Below are positions 1 through 6,597 of a stretch of DNA of 12,063 nucleotides, piece after piece. Within the stretch, counting starts at the first letter, position 1; every line of letters starts with the position of its first letter. A program made the position numbers and the translations under genes. This stretch comes from Pseudomonadota bacterium (GTDB taxonomy: Bacteria > Desulfobacterota > GWC2-55-46 > JADFVP01), in NCBI GenBank assembly GCA_015222595.1, contig JADFVP010000144.1, positions 1 through 12,063 on the forward strand. The letters run 5' to 3'. The notes below the pieces were generated by a model. It made no database searches. It was not told the DNA's origin and saw only the letters and a list, made by a program, of their open reading frames with translations.

Positions 1-2
1 CA

Positions 3-8
3 GAGGAG
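3..8 (+). promoter_or_regulatory. Shine-Dalgarno site of hslV
   Basis: GAGGAG lies 6 nt before the GTG codon at 15 and supports that non-ATG start. A second SD-like AAGGAG at 41-46 lies inside the coding region, but no ATG, GTG or TTG follows it in frame at a usable distance, so the GTG start is kept. Confidence 0.6.
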
Positions 9-14
9 ATTTAA

Positions 15-578
15 GTGTACAGAGCCAACAGGGCCGGAATAAGGAGCACCACCATAGTAGCCGTCAGGCGCGACGATCGCGTAGCCATCGCCGGAGACGG
101 GCAGGTCTCTTTAGGGCCGACCGTTATGAAGAGCGGCGCGGTTAAGATTCGCCGCGTAAAGGCACGCGACATCGTAGCAGGCTTTGCCGGTTCTACAGCC
201 GACGCGCTAACGCTCTTCGATAAGTTCGAGGCGAAGGTAGAGGAGTTCAGGGGCAACCTGCCGCGCGCCTCGGTAGAACTCGCCAAAGAGTGGCGCACCG
301 ACCGGATGCTTCGCAAACTAGAGGCGCTCCTAATCGTCGCCGACGCAGAGCACATCTTCGTAATATCCGGTTCAGGCGACGTAATAGAGCCCGAAGACGG
401 CATAGCGGCCGTAGGCTCCGGGGGGGCTTACGCCACGGCAGCCGCGCGCGTTCTAAAGCGCCACACGGAACTCGACGCGCGCAAGATTGCGGAAGAGTCG
501 TTAAAGGCCGCCGCCGAGATCTGCGTCTACACCAACGACAATATTTCTATAGAAGAGATTCTGCCCGAAGGCAAGTAG
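15..578 (+). CDS. hslV: HslV, peptidase subunit of the ATP-dependent HslVU protease
   Basis: This is the proteolytic subunit of the cytoplasmic HslVU (ClpQY) complex, a threonine protease that degrades proteins unfolded by HslU. The 187-residue product begins at a GTG and carries an 11-residue leader before the TTIVAVRR motif. Known HslV proteins cut such a leader off themselves to expose the catalytic threonine, here T12. In mature numbering the family residues T1, D17, K33 and S124 correspond to T12, D28, K44 and S135, all present (AGDGQ, VKIRR and GSGGAYA contexts). The central ELAKEWRTDRMLRKLEALL segment and the C-terminal IYTN-like stretch (CVYTNDN) are also typical. hslU follows after 40 nt, the usual two-gene order. 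Length matches the family once the leader is removed. Identification is secure. Confidence 0.97.
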   Translation: MYRANRAGIRSTTIVAVRRDDRVAIAGDGQVSLGPTVMKSGAVKIRRVKARDIVAGFAGSTADALTLFDKFEAKVEEFRGNLPRASVELAKEWRTDRMLRKLEALLIVADAEHIFVISGSGDVIEPEDGIAAVGSGGAYATAAARVLKRHTELDARKIAEESLKAAAEICVYTNDNISIEEILPEGK

Positions 579-618
579 GTTTTTTAGTAGGTTTATTTAA
601 ATAGAAAAAGAGCAGAGC

Positions 619-1980
619 ATGAAGAACTTTACCCCGCGTGAGATAGTATCGGAACTCGACAAATATATAATCGGTCAGGCTGAAGCGAAGCGGGCCGTGG
701 CAATCGCGCTCCGTAATCGGTGGCGTCGCCAGCAGGTACGCGAAGAGCTTAGAGACGAGATATCTCCGAAGAACATAATCATGATCGGCCCTACAGGGGT
801 CGGCAAAACCGAGATTTCGCGCCGTTTGGCGAAGCTCGCCGAAGCGCCCTTTATTAAGGTCGAGGCTAGCAAGTTCACGGAGGTCGGTTATGTCGGGAGA
901 GACGTGGAGTCGATTATACGCGACCTCACCGAGCTTGCTATTAAGATGGGCAAAGACGAAGAGCGCGTGCGAAACCGCGTAAAGGCGCGCGAGTCTGCCG
1001 AAGAACGGCTGCTCGATCAGCTCTTGCCTCCGGTTACGTCCTCTCCGTTGCAGTCTACGCCGCCGGACGAAAAGCGCATAGAGGGCGAGCGCGACCTGCA
1101 GTCCTCTACAAGGCAGAAGCTCCGCAAGCTCTTCCGTGAGGGTAAACTCGACGACCGAAGCGTAGAGGTCGAGGTCTCCGAGCAGAAGGGCTCTGTGGAT
1201 GTTATGTTCGCGGCTCCGGGCATGGAGGATATGGACTCGAACATAAAGGACATGTTCTCGAACATCTTTCCGAAGAAGAGCAAGAAGCGCAGCGTAAAGG
1301 TTCCCGAAGCGTACGAGCTTCTGGTGAACGAAGAGGCGCAGCGGCTCATCGATATGGACACTGTCGTCAAGTCGGCCATAGAGCGCGTTGAGCAGTCGGG
1401 CATAGTCTTCATAGACGAGATAGACAAGATAGCAGGCAAGCAGAGCGGGCAGAGCGCGGAAGTTTCGCGCGAGGGCGTGCAGCGCGACCTTTTGCCGATA
1501 GTAGAGGGCTCGACAATAAAGACGAAGTACGGCATGGTCAAGACCGACCATATTCTCTTTATCGCCTCCGGGGCGTTCCATGTTGCAAAGCCTTCGGACC
1601 TTATCCCTGAGTTTCAGGGCCGCTTTCCTATTCGCGTCGAGTTGTCGTCCCTTTGCAAAGAGGACTTTGTGCGCATACTTACCGAGCCGGAGAATGCGCT
1701 CTTGAAGCAGTACAAAGAGCTTCTGGAAACCGAGGGCATTGAGGTTAAGTACTCCGACGACGCAGTGGAAGAGATAGCCTCTATAGCCACGATGGTTAAC
1801 GACAGGATGGAAAATATCGGCGCGCGCAGGCTCCATACGGTTATGGAGCGGGTCTTCGACGAAATCTCTTTCGAGGCCCCGGACAGAGCCGACAAAGAGG
1901 TCGTTATAGACAGAGAGTACGTGACCTCCAGACTGAACGAGATACTCGAAGACGAGGATCTCTCCAGATACATACTTTAA
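619..1980 (+). CDS. hslU: HslU, AAA+ unfoldase subunit of HslVU
   Basis: This is the hexameric ATPase that recognises, unfolds and threads substrates into HslV. The 453-residue product shows Walker A GPTGVGKT at 57-64, the pore-loop motif GYVG at 90-93, Walker B VFIDEI at 263-268, the arginine-finger motif EFQGRFP with R335, and the sensor-2 motif GARR at 401-404. Residues about 110-240 form the charged, variable intermediate (I) domain peculiar to HslU. The C-terminal tail ends DLSRYIL, matching the conserved tail that docks into HslV and activates it. The start at 619 gives the expected N-terminus (TPREIVSELDKYIIGQ), although the Shine-Dalgarno (AAAGAG region) is weak. It lies 40 nt after hslV and 94 nt before argB. 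No terminator is evident on its 3' side, so transcription may run into argB. Confidence 0.97.
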   Translation: MKNFTPREIVSELDKYIIGQAEAKRAVAIALRNRWRRQQVREELRDEISPKNIIMIGPTGVGKTEISRRLAKLAEAPFIKVEASKFTEVGYVGRDVESIIRDLTELAIKMGKDEERVRNRVKARESAEERLLDQLLPPVTSSPLQSTPPDEKRIEGERDLQSSTRQKLRKLFREGKLDDRSVEVEVSEQKGSVDVMFAAPGMEDMDSNIKDMFSNIFPKKSKKRSVKVPEAYELLVNEEAQRLIDMDTVVKSAIERVEQSGIVFIDEIDKIAGKQSGQSAEVSREGVQRDLLPIVEGSTIKTKYGMVKTDHILFIASGAFHVAKPSDLIPEFQGRFPIRVELSSLCKEDFVRILTEPENALLKQYKELLETEGIEVKYSDDAVEEIASIATMVNDRMENIGARRLHTVMERVFDEISFEAPDRADKEVVIDREYVTSRLNEILEDEDLSRYIL

Positions 1981-1991
1981 TATTTATGCTG

Positions 1992-2012
1992 TATCCGTCA
2001 GCGTACCGGATA
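1992..2012. repeat. Short inverted repeat upstream of argB
   Basis: TATCCG and CGGATA form a perfect 6-bp stem around a 9-nt loop in the 94-nt hslU-argB gap. No T-run follows, so it is not an intrinsic terminator. It could be an operator half-site pair or chance. It sits just upstream of a weak promoter-like TTGACT. Confidence 0.3.
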
Positions 2013-2014
2013 GA

Positions 2015-2042
2015 TTGACTGAGAGGCCGTGAAGGTTATCAG
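2015..2042 (+). promoter_or_regulatory. Weak sigma70-like promoter candidate before argB
   Basis: TTGACT (5 of 6 to the -35 consensus) and TATCAG (4 of 6 to the -10 consensus) are separated by 16 nt. This would place a start site about 25-30 nt before argB and allow the arginine genes to be expressed apart from hslVU. Such matches occur by chance, so it is only a candidate. Confidence 0.27.
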
Positions 2043-2074
2043 CGGACGATTATAAAAGAGAAGAAGGTTCTGAA

Positions 2075-2929
2075 ATGAAGAAAGAAATAGCTAAGATAAA
2101 GACTCTCTTCGAGGCTCTGCCGTACATTCAGAAGTTCAGCAACAAGACTGTTGTCATAAAGTACGGCGGCAACGCAATGGTCGAAGAAAATTTAAAGAAG
2201 AGCTTTGCCCGCGACGTTGTGCTCATGAAGTCGGTAGGTCTTAACCCCGTGGTCGTTCACGGCGGGGGGCCGCAGATAGGGGCGATGCTCGACAAGATAG
2301 GCAAGAAGAGCGAGTTCGTAGACGGCATTCGCGTTACTGACGACGAAACCATGGACGTGGTCGAGATGGTGCTCGTCGGGCGCGTTAATAAAGAGATAGT
2401 CGGCCTCATAAACCACTACGGCGGCAACGCTGTGGGGCTTGGCGGCAAGGACGGCGGGCTTGTTAAGGCGAAGCCGATGAAAATACGGGGCAAGAAGATG
2501 GGCTGTGCCGGTACGGTCGAGTCTATAGATCCGTCGGTAATTAACCTGCTCGACTCTTCCGACTTTATACCTGTAATAGCCCCTGTCGGGGCCGGAGAGG
2601 GCGGGGCGAGTTTCAATATAAATGCCGATACCGTTGCAGGGCGCGTTGCTGCGGCCTTGAATGCCGAGAAGCTGATACTGCTGACCGATGTAGAGGGCGT
2701 GCTCGATAAGAAAAAGAAGCTGCTTTCGACATTGACGCTGGCACAGGCCAAAAAACTGATAACGACTAAGGTGGCAAAGGGCGGCATGATACCGAAGCTC
2801 AAGTGCTGCATAGAGACCATAAAGGGCGGCGTCGGCGCGGCCCATATAATAGACGGCAGGGTAGAGCACGCAGTGCTCTTAGAAATCTTTACCGACAAGG
2901 GAATCGGCACGGCGATAGGGCTGAAGTAG
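2075..2929 (+). CDS. argB: Acetylglutamate kinase ArgB (arginine-inhibited type)
   Basis: This cytoplasmic amino-acid kinase phosphorylates N-acetyl-L-glutamate with ATP, the second step of arginine synthesis. The 284-residue product has KYGGNAM with catalytic K29, the glycine-rich HGGGPQ at 62-67, NINAD at 181-185 (N181 and D185 match the substrate and catalytic positions of the E. coli enzyme), and GGMIPK with K241. The N-terminal segment with EALPYIQKF at 13-21 resembles the extra mobile helix found in hexameric, arginine-feedback-inhibited kinases. The C-terminal stretch around HAVLLEIFTDKGIGT resembles their arginine-site region. Feedback control by arginine is therefore inferred. AAGG at 2064-2067 sits 7 nt before the ATG. 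The reading frame ends in two consecutive TAG codons. Confidence 0.97.
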   Translation: MKKEIAKIKTLFEALPYIQKFSNKTVVIKYGGNAMVEENLKKSFARDVVLMKSVGLNPVVVHGGGPQIGAMLDKIGKKSEFVDGIRVTDDETMDVVEMVLVGRVNKEIVGLINHYGGNAVGLGGKDGGLVKAKPMKIRGKKMGCAGTVESIDPSVINLLDSSDFIPVIAPVGAGEGGASFNINADTVAGRVAAALNAEKLILLTDVEGVLDKKKKLLSTLTLAQAKKLITTKVAKGGMIPKLKCCIETIKGGVGAAHIIDGRVEHAVLLEIFTDKGIGTAIGLK

Positions 2930-2960
2930 TAGCTGTTTATCTTTTTATTGGGGGCCTGTT

Positions 2961-3914
2961 ATGGGGAAGCTTAAGTATGGTTTTGATTTTCCGTATCGTG
3001 AGTTTACCGTAAAGAGCGCAGCTCTTTTATCCGTACTCTTTGTTGCTCTTGTGCTTCTACCAGCTCTGTCCAACGCAATGGGCGCAAAGCCGAAGGCCGT
3101 GCCCGCGTTTGAGTTTAAGGTGGTAGACGGCTTCTCTTCTCCTGAGAGCGTTACGTCGGACGGAAAGTGGTTCTACGTGTCGAACGTAGGAGCGGAGCTT
3201 AAGCCGAGCGACAAGGACGGAGACGGTTTTATCTCTGTTCTCGGCCCCGACGGTACGGTAATAGAGAGAAAGTATCTCACCGGTCTCGACGCGCCAAAGG
3301 GCATGGGCATAGCAGGCGGCGCGCTTTACGTTGCTGATGTGGACAGAGTTGTCGGTTTCGATCTTATGACTCGCAAACAGGTCTTTGAACTCGATTTCTC
3401 TGCCGAAGGAACCGTTTTTCTAAACGACATTACGGTGGTTGACTCGACCACGCTGTTAGTTTCGGCAACCGACATTGGTAAGGTCTATGCGGTTACATTG
3501 GGCAAGAACAAGAGATATACGCCGGTAGTAATAGATGTGCCCGGAGTGAACGGACTTGAGTTCGATTCAATAAACCGGAGGCTCTTTCTTGTTAGCTTTG
3601 CCGATGACAAGGGCGCGCTAAGCGTTATACCCTTTGCGCACGGCCCGGGCGATCTGCAAGATCTTACAGGCCCCGTTGGCAGGCTCGACGGAGTTGCTCT
3701 TTTGCCCGGCGGTAAAGTGCTCTTTTCCGACTGGGTAAAGTTTGGCTCCCCCGGAAAGCTCCATCTGTTCGATATAGAAACAGGCAAGTTCTCTGACGTC
3801 GAACTTAAGGAGGCCTCAATCGGGCCTGCGGATTTTTTCTACGACAGCAGCGCCAACAGGATCTGGCTGCCCCGGATGGTCGAGGGCAAGGTGATGATTC
3901 AGGAATTGAAGTAA
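2961..3914 (+). CDS. Exported SMP-30/gluconolactonase-like beta-propeller protein
   Basis: The 317-residue product starts with an 18-residue polar and basic region, a hydrophobic segment at about 19-36 and an SNA motif ending at residue 39. This looks like a Sec signal peptide or an N-terminal anchor, so the protein probably acts in the periplasm. The rest has repeated beta-strand blocks of the type GALYVADVDRVVGFD and KVLFSDW, as in six-bladed SMP-30/NHL-like propellers. E62 (SPES), N155 (FLND) and D243 (RLDG) sit where SMP-30 enzymes carry metal ligands, which hints at a lactonase- or hydrolase-type metal site. An EF-hand-like loop DKDGDG lies at 84-89. The gene is wedged 31 nt after argB and 23 nt before argD, so it is presumably cotranscribed, but no link to arginine synthesis is apparent. 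Substrate and exact family are unknown. Confidence 0.6.
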   Translation: MGKLKYGFDFPYREFTVKSAALLSVLFVALVLLPALSNAMGAKPKAVPAFEFKVVDGFSSPESVTSDGKWFYVSNVGAELKPSDKDGDGFISVLGPDGTVIERKYLTGLDAPKGMGIAGGALYVADVDRVVGFDLMTRKQVFELDFSAEGTVFLNDITVVDSTTLLVSATDIGKVYAVTLGKNKRYTPVVIDVPGVNGLEFDSINRRLFLVSFADDKGALSVIPFAHGPGDLQDLTGPVGRLDGVALLPGGKVLFSDWVKFGSPGKLHLFDIETGKFSDVELKEASIGPADFFYDSSANRIWLPRMVEGKVMIQELK

Positions 3915-3937
3915 GTTTCTTTTAGAGGTTTTAGGTT

Positions 3938-5128
3938 ATGAGCAATAAAGAGATTATAGAGCTGACCGACGCGCACGTTGCCGGTACGTACGCGCGCTTT
4001 CCTATCGCCCTTGTAAAGGGTAAGGGCACGCGCGTCTGGGACGCAGACGGGAAAGAGTACCTCGACTTTGTTTCGGGCCTTGCGGTCTGCAACCCCGGCC
4101 ACTGCCACCCTAAGGTCGTAGAGGCAATAAAGGCTCAGGCAGAGAACCTGCTCCACGTGTCGAATCTTTACCATATAGGCCCTCAGGCAGAGCTTGCGCA
4201 GTTGCTCTCGGAGCACTCTTTCGGGGACAGGACATTCTTCTGTAACTCGGGGGCCGAGGCGAACGAGGCGGCTATTAAGCTTGCGCGCAAGTACTTCAGT
4301 TCGCGCGGAGTTGAGCGTTATCAGGTCATCTCCATGAAGAAGTCTTTTCACGGCAGAACCTTCGCTACGCTTGCGGCAACAGGGCAGAAGAAGGTTCGCA
4401 TAGGGTACGAGCCGCTTCTGGAGACCTTCACCTATGTGCCCTTTAACGATTTAGACGCTATTAAGGCGGCTATTACGGAAAAAACCTCAGCCGTTATTAC
4501 CGAGCCGATTCAGGGCGAGGGCGGGGTCAATCTGCCGGACGACGGATACCTTAAGGGCCTACGGAAAATTTGCGACGACGCTGGCGTGCTATTAATCTTC
4601 GATGAAGTGCAGGTTGGCGTCGGGCGCACGGGTACGTTATTCGCCTATGAGAACTACGAGGTCGAGCCCGACATTATGACGCTTGCCAAGGGGCTTGGCG
4701 GCGGCATGGCAATAGGCGCGATGGTGGCTAAGGAATCGGTTGCATCGGCCTTTGGCCCGGGGAGCCACGCAACGACCTTCGGCGGAAACCCGCTAGCCTC
4801 GGCTGCGGCCAAGGCCGCAGTAGAGGCCGTGCTGGATGAAGGAATGCTGGCCAACTGCAAGACTCAGGGCGCCTATATAATGGAGCGGCTCGAAGAGCTT
4901 AAGAGCAAGTACTCTTTCATCAAAGAGGTGCGCGGCAAGGGGCTGATTATCGGTATGGAGATGGACGTGCCCGCAGGTCCTATCGTCACGGGCTGTATGG
5001 ACCGTGGCCTGCTCTTGATAGGCGCTGGCGAGTTGGTGCTGCGCTTCTTGCCGGCCCTTATTATTACTCGCGAAGAGGTTGACGAAATGATGGATATACT
5101 AGTCGAAGTGCTCGACACGGTCGAGTAG
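3938..5128 (+). CDS. argD: Acetylornithine aminotransferase ArgD
   Basis: This PLP-dependent class III aminotransferase converts N-acetylglutamate semialdehyde to N-acetylornithine with glutamate as amino donor. The same enzyme type often also serves N-succinyl-LL-diaminopimelate in lysine synthesis. The 396-residue product shows the N-terminal WDADGKEYLDFVSGLAV block, NSGAEANEAAIKLARKY at about 103-119 (phosphate binding), SFHGRT at 136-141, FDEVQ with D222 contacting the PLP ring nitrogen, TLAKGLGGG with the Schiff-base lysine K251, and HATTFGGNPL at 277-286. FDEVQ continues VGVGRTG where most family members have a threonine first. Length is normal. An AGAGG stretch about 10 nt upstream can serve as ribosome binding site. 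Identification is secure, with the usual caution that ornithine and GABA aminotransferases are related. Confidence 0.95.
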   Translation: MSNKEIIELTDAHVAGTYARFPIALVKGKGTRVWDADGKEYLDFVSGLAVCNPGHCHPKVVEAIKAQAENLLHVSNLYHIGPQAELAQLLSEHSFGDRTFFCNSGAEANEAAIKLARKYFSSRGVERYQVISMKKSFHGRTFATLAATGQKKVRIGYEPLLETFTYVPFNDLDAIKAAITEKTSAVITEPIQGEGGVNLPDDGYLKGLRKICDDAGVLLIFDEVQVGVGRTGTLFAYENYEVEPDIMTLAKGLGGGMAIGAMVAKESVASAFGPGSHATTFGGNPLASAAAKAAVEAVLDEGMLANCKTQGAYIMERLEELKSKYSFIKEVRGKGLIIGMEMDVPAGPIVTGCMDRGLLLIGAGELVLRFLPALIITREEVDEMMDILVEVLDTVE

Positions 5129-5163
5129 AGCGGGCAGGCGGATTAATCAGGCCGGAGTTTGCC

Positions 5164-5169
5164 GGAGAG
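5164..5169 (+). promoter_or_regulatory. Shine-Dalgarno site that sets the start of the Ymh-family gene
   Basis: GGAGAG is 7 nt before the ATG at 5177. The frame could also open at a TTG (5159), GTG (5171) or TTG (5174), but none of these has this spacing, so the ATG at 5177 is chosen. Confidence 0.55.
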
Positions 5170-5176
5170 AGTGTTG

Positions 5177-5611
5177 ATGATGGAGTCGAGAGAAGAGGCT
5201 GTTGCAGTAGTTCGCCAGACTATCTGGCAGACGCTCCACCCGCGAGTAGCAGAGCTTGCTAGGAGCCGCTTTGAGAGCGGCCACTACGCCGACGCGGTAG
5301 AGGCGGTCTTAAAAGAAATCAACAGCGGTATAAAGTCTATCGTGCTCGATAAGACGGGAGAGGAACTCGACGGGGCTAAGCTGATGAACAGGGCCTTTTC
5401 GGTAAACAGTCCCATCTTTAAGCTCGGCGACCTAGACTCGGCGAGCGGCAAGAACATACAGCAGGGCTACATGCAGATATTCGCCGGAACCATGACCGGC
5501 ATACGCAACCCGAAGGCCCACGACAATATAGTTATCAGCGAGATAGAAGGGCTGCATCACCTCTATCTGGCAAGCCTTCTGATGCACAAGATAGATAAGA
5601 GCGAGTATTGA
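5177..5611 (+). CDS. Ymh-family (TIGR02391-like) protein with HEPN-like R-x4-H motif
   Basis: The product is 144 residues from the chosen ATG, or 150 if a TTG at 5159 is used. It resembles the 'Hypoth_Ymh' family of unknown function. Residues 20-44 read LHPRVAELARSRFESGHY... with the typical GHY and an amphipathic helix. DGAKLMNRAFS lies at 65-75, a GYMQIFAGTMTGIRNPKAH block at 97-115, and a C-terminal helix LHHLYLASLLMHKID at 126-140. R110 and H115 form an R-x4-H arrangement (RNPKAH) like the active site of HEPN-domain RNases. HEPN membership and RNase activity are inference. Family members are, from memory, scattered and often near phage or defence genes, yet here the gene sits 48 nt after argD and 1 nt before argF, with codon use like its neighbours. 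No signal peptide or membrane segment is seen. Its function in this operon is unknown. Confidence 0.75.
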   Translation: MMESREEAVAVVRQTIWQTLHPRVAELARSRFESGHYADAVEAVLKEINSGIKSIVLDKTGEELDGAKLMNRAFSVNSPIFKLGDLDSASGKNIQQGYMQIFAGTMTGIRNPKAHDNIVISEIEGLHHLYLASLLMHKIDKSEY

Positions 5612-5612
5612 G

Positions 5613-6518
5613 ATGGATCTATTAAAAGTTAGCGACTTAAGCAAAGTTGAAGTACAGGCTCTTCTGGAGCGAGCCGCAAGGCTTAAAGACCTGCAGAGAA
5701 AGGGCGTGCCGCAGAGTTCGTTACTGGGGCGCGTGCTGGGGTTGATCTTCGAGAAATCGTCTACGAGAACGCGGGTCTCTTTCGAGACCGCGATGTATCA
5801 ACTCGGCGGCAACGCAATATTTATTTCCGGCCGGGATTCTCAGGTCGGGAGAGGCGAACCGATACGGGACACCGCGCGCGTAATGGCGCGCTACGTAGAC
5901 GCGCTCGTCGTGCGCACCTTTGGGCACGATATAGTCGAGGAGTACGCGCAGTACTCCGACGTGCCTGTAATAAACGGCCTGACCGATATGCACCACCCGT
6001 GTCAGGTGCTCTCAGACATATTGACCATAACCGAGCGGCGCGGTACGCTCGACGGCTTGGAGGTTGCCTGGATAGGCGACGGCAACAACATGGCCAACTC
6101 GTGGATAGAGGCGGCGGCGGTTTTAGGTTTCAATCTTAAGCTCGCCTGCCCTGCCGGGTATCTGCCCGATGCTGCTTTTCTTGAACGCGCCTGTGCCGGA
6201 ACGAGCGCGAAGATAGAGATTGTCGGTACGGTCGAAGAGGCCGCAGAGGGCGCCGACGTGCTGAACACCGACGTCTGGGCCTCGATGGGCCAAGAGGCCG
6301 AGAGCGACGACAGAGGAGCGGCTTTCGAGAAGTTCCAGATAAACTCTAAGGTCTTGTCGGGCGCGAAGAAAGAGGCTATGGTTATGCACTGCCTGCCTGC
6401 GCACCGGGGAGAAGAGATAACCGAAGAGGTGCTCGAAGGACCGAACTCGGTCATCTGGGATCAGGCAGAGAACAGGCTCCATATGCAGAAGGCGATACTC
6501 GAAACGTTGCTCACTTAA
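5613..6518 (+). CDS. argF: Ornithine carbamoyltransferase ArgF
   Basis: This cytoplasmic transcarbamoylase makes citrulline from ornithine and carbamoyl phosphate, the sixth step of arginine synthesis. The 301-residue product shows the carbamoyl-phosphate motif STRTR at 50-54, RTFGH at 101-105, HPCQ at 128-131, the DVWASMG loop at 220-226 that replaces the aspartate-binding loop of aspartate transcarbamoylases, and the ornithine-site motif HCLP at 259-262 followed by AHRGEEI. Length is normal for the anabolic enzyme. Its ATG comes 1 nt after the stop codon of the Ymh-family gene, and only a poor Shine-Dalgarno lies within that upstream gene, so translation is probably coupled to it. A 79-nt gap with possible hairpins separates it from argG. 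Confidence 0.97.
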   Translation: MDLLKVSDLSKVEVQALLERAARLKDLQRKGVPQSSLLGRVLGLIFEKSSTRTRVSFETAMYQLGGNAIFISGRDSQVGRGEPIRDTARVMARYVDALVVRTFGHDIVEEYAQYSDVPVINGLTDMHHPCQVLSDILTITERRGTLDGLEVAWIGDGNNMANSWIEAAAVLGFNLKLACPAGYLPDAAFLERACAGTSAKIEIVGTVEEAAEGADVLNTDVWASMGQEAESDDRGAAFEKFQINSKVLSGAKKEAMVMHCLPAHRGEEITEEVLEGPNSVIWDQAENRLHMQKAILETLLT

Positions 6519-6547
6519 CCGGTTCACCCGGTCTATGTGGCACGGTT
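6517..6547 (+). other. Two mutually exclusive hairpins in the argF-argG gap
   Basis: ACCGG (6518-6522) and CCGGT (6528-6532) form a 5-bp GC-rich stem with a 5-nt loop starting at the argF stop codon. AACCG (6517-6521) can instead pair with CGGTT (6543-6547), supported inside by TCAC/GTGG. The second structure is followed by a short T-rich TTTCTTT stretch. The two share bases and cannot coexist. This could be a weak terminator or attenuator, or chance. Confidence 0.3.
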
Positions 6548-6597
6548 TCTTTAAAAAAGATTATTAACTAGAGGATTTTCATTAAGGAGATTTTGTA

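Noticed and set aside
547..1836. 429-codon open frame on the minus strand opposite hslU
   Set aside because: Its sequence has no recognisable motif and it lies fully antisense to a clear hslU. Biased third positions on the coding strand create such frames. Similar antisense frames opposite argB, argF and dapL were rejected for the same reason.
1992..2012. Inverted repeat after hslU as an intrinsic terminator
   Set aside because: No T-run follows the stem.
5159..5176. TTG start for the Ymh-family gene
   Set aside because: The GGAGAG site lies downstream of this TTG and is well spaced for the ATG at 5177. The extra six residues do not look conserved.
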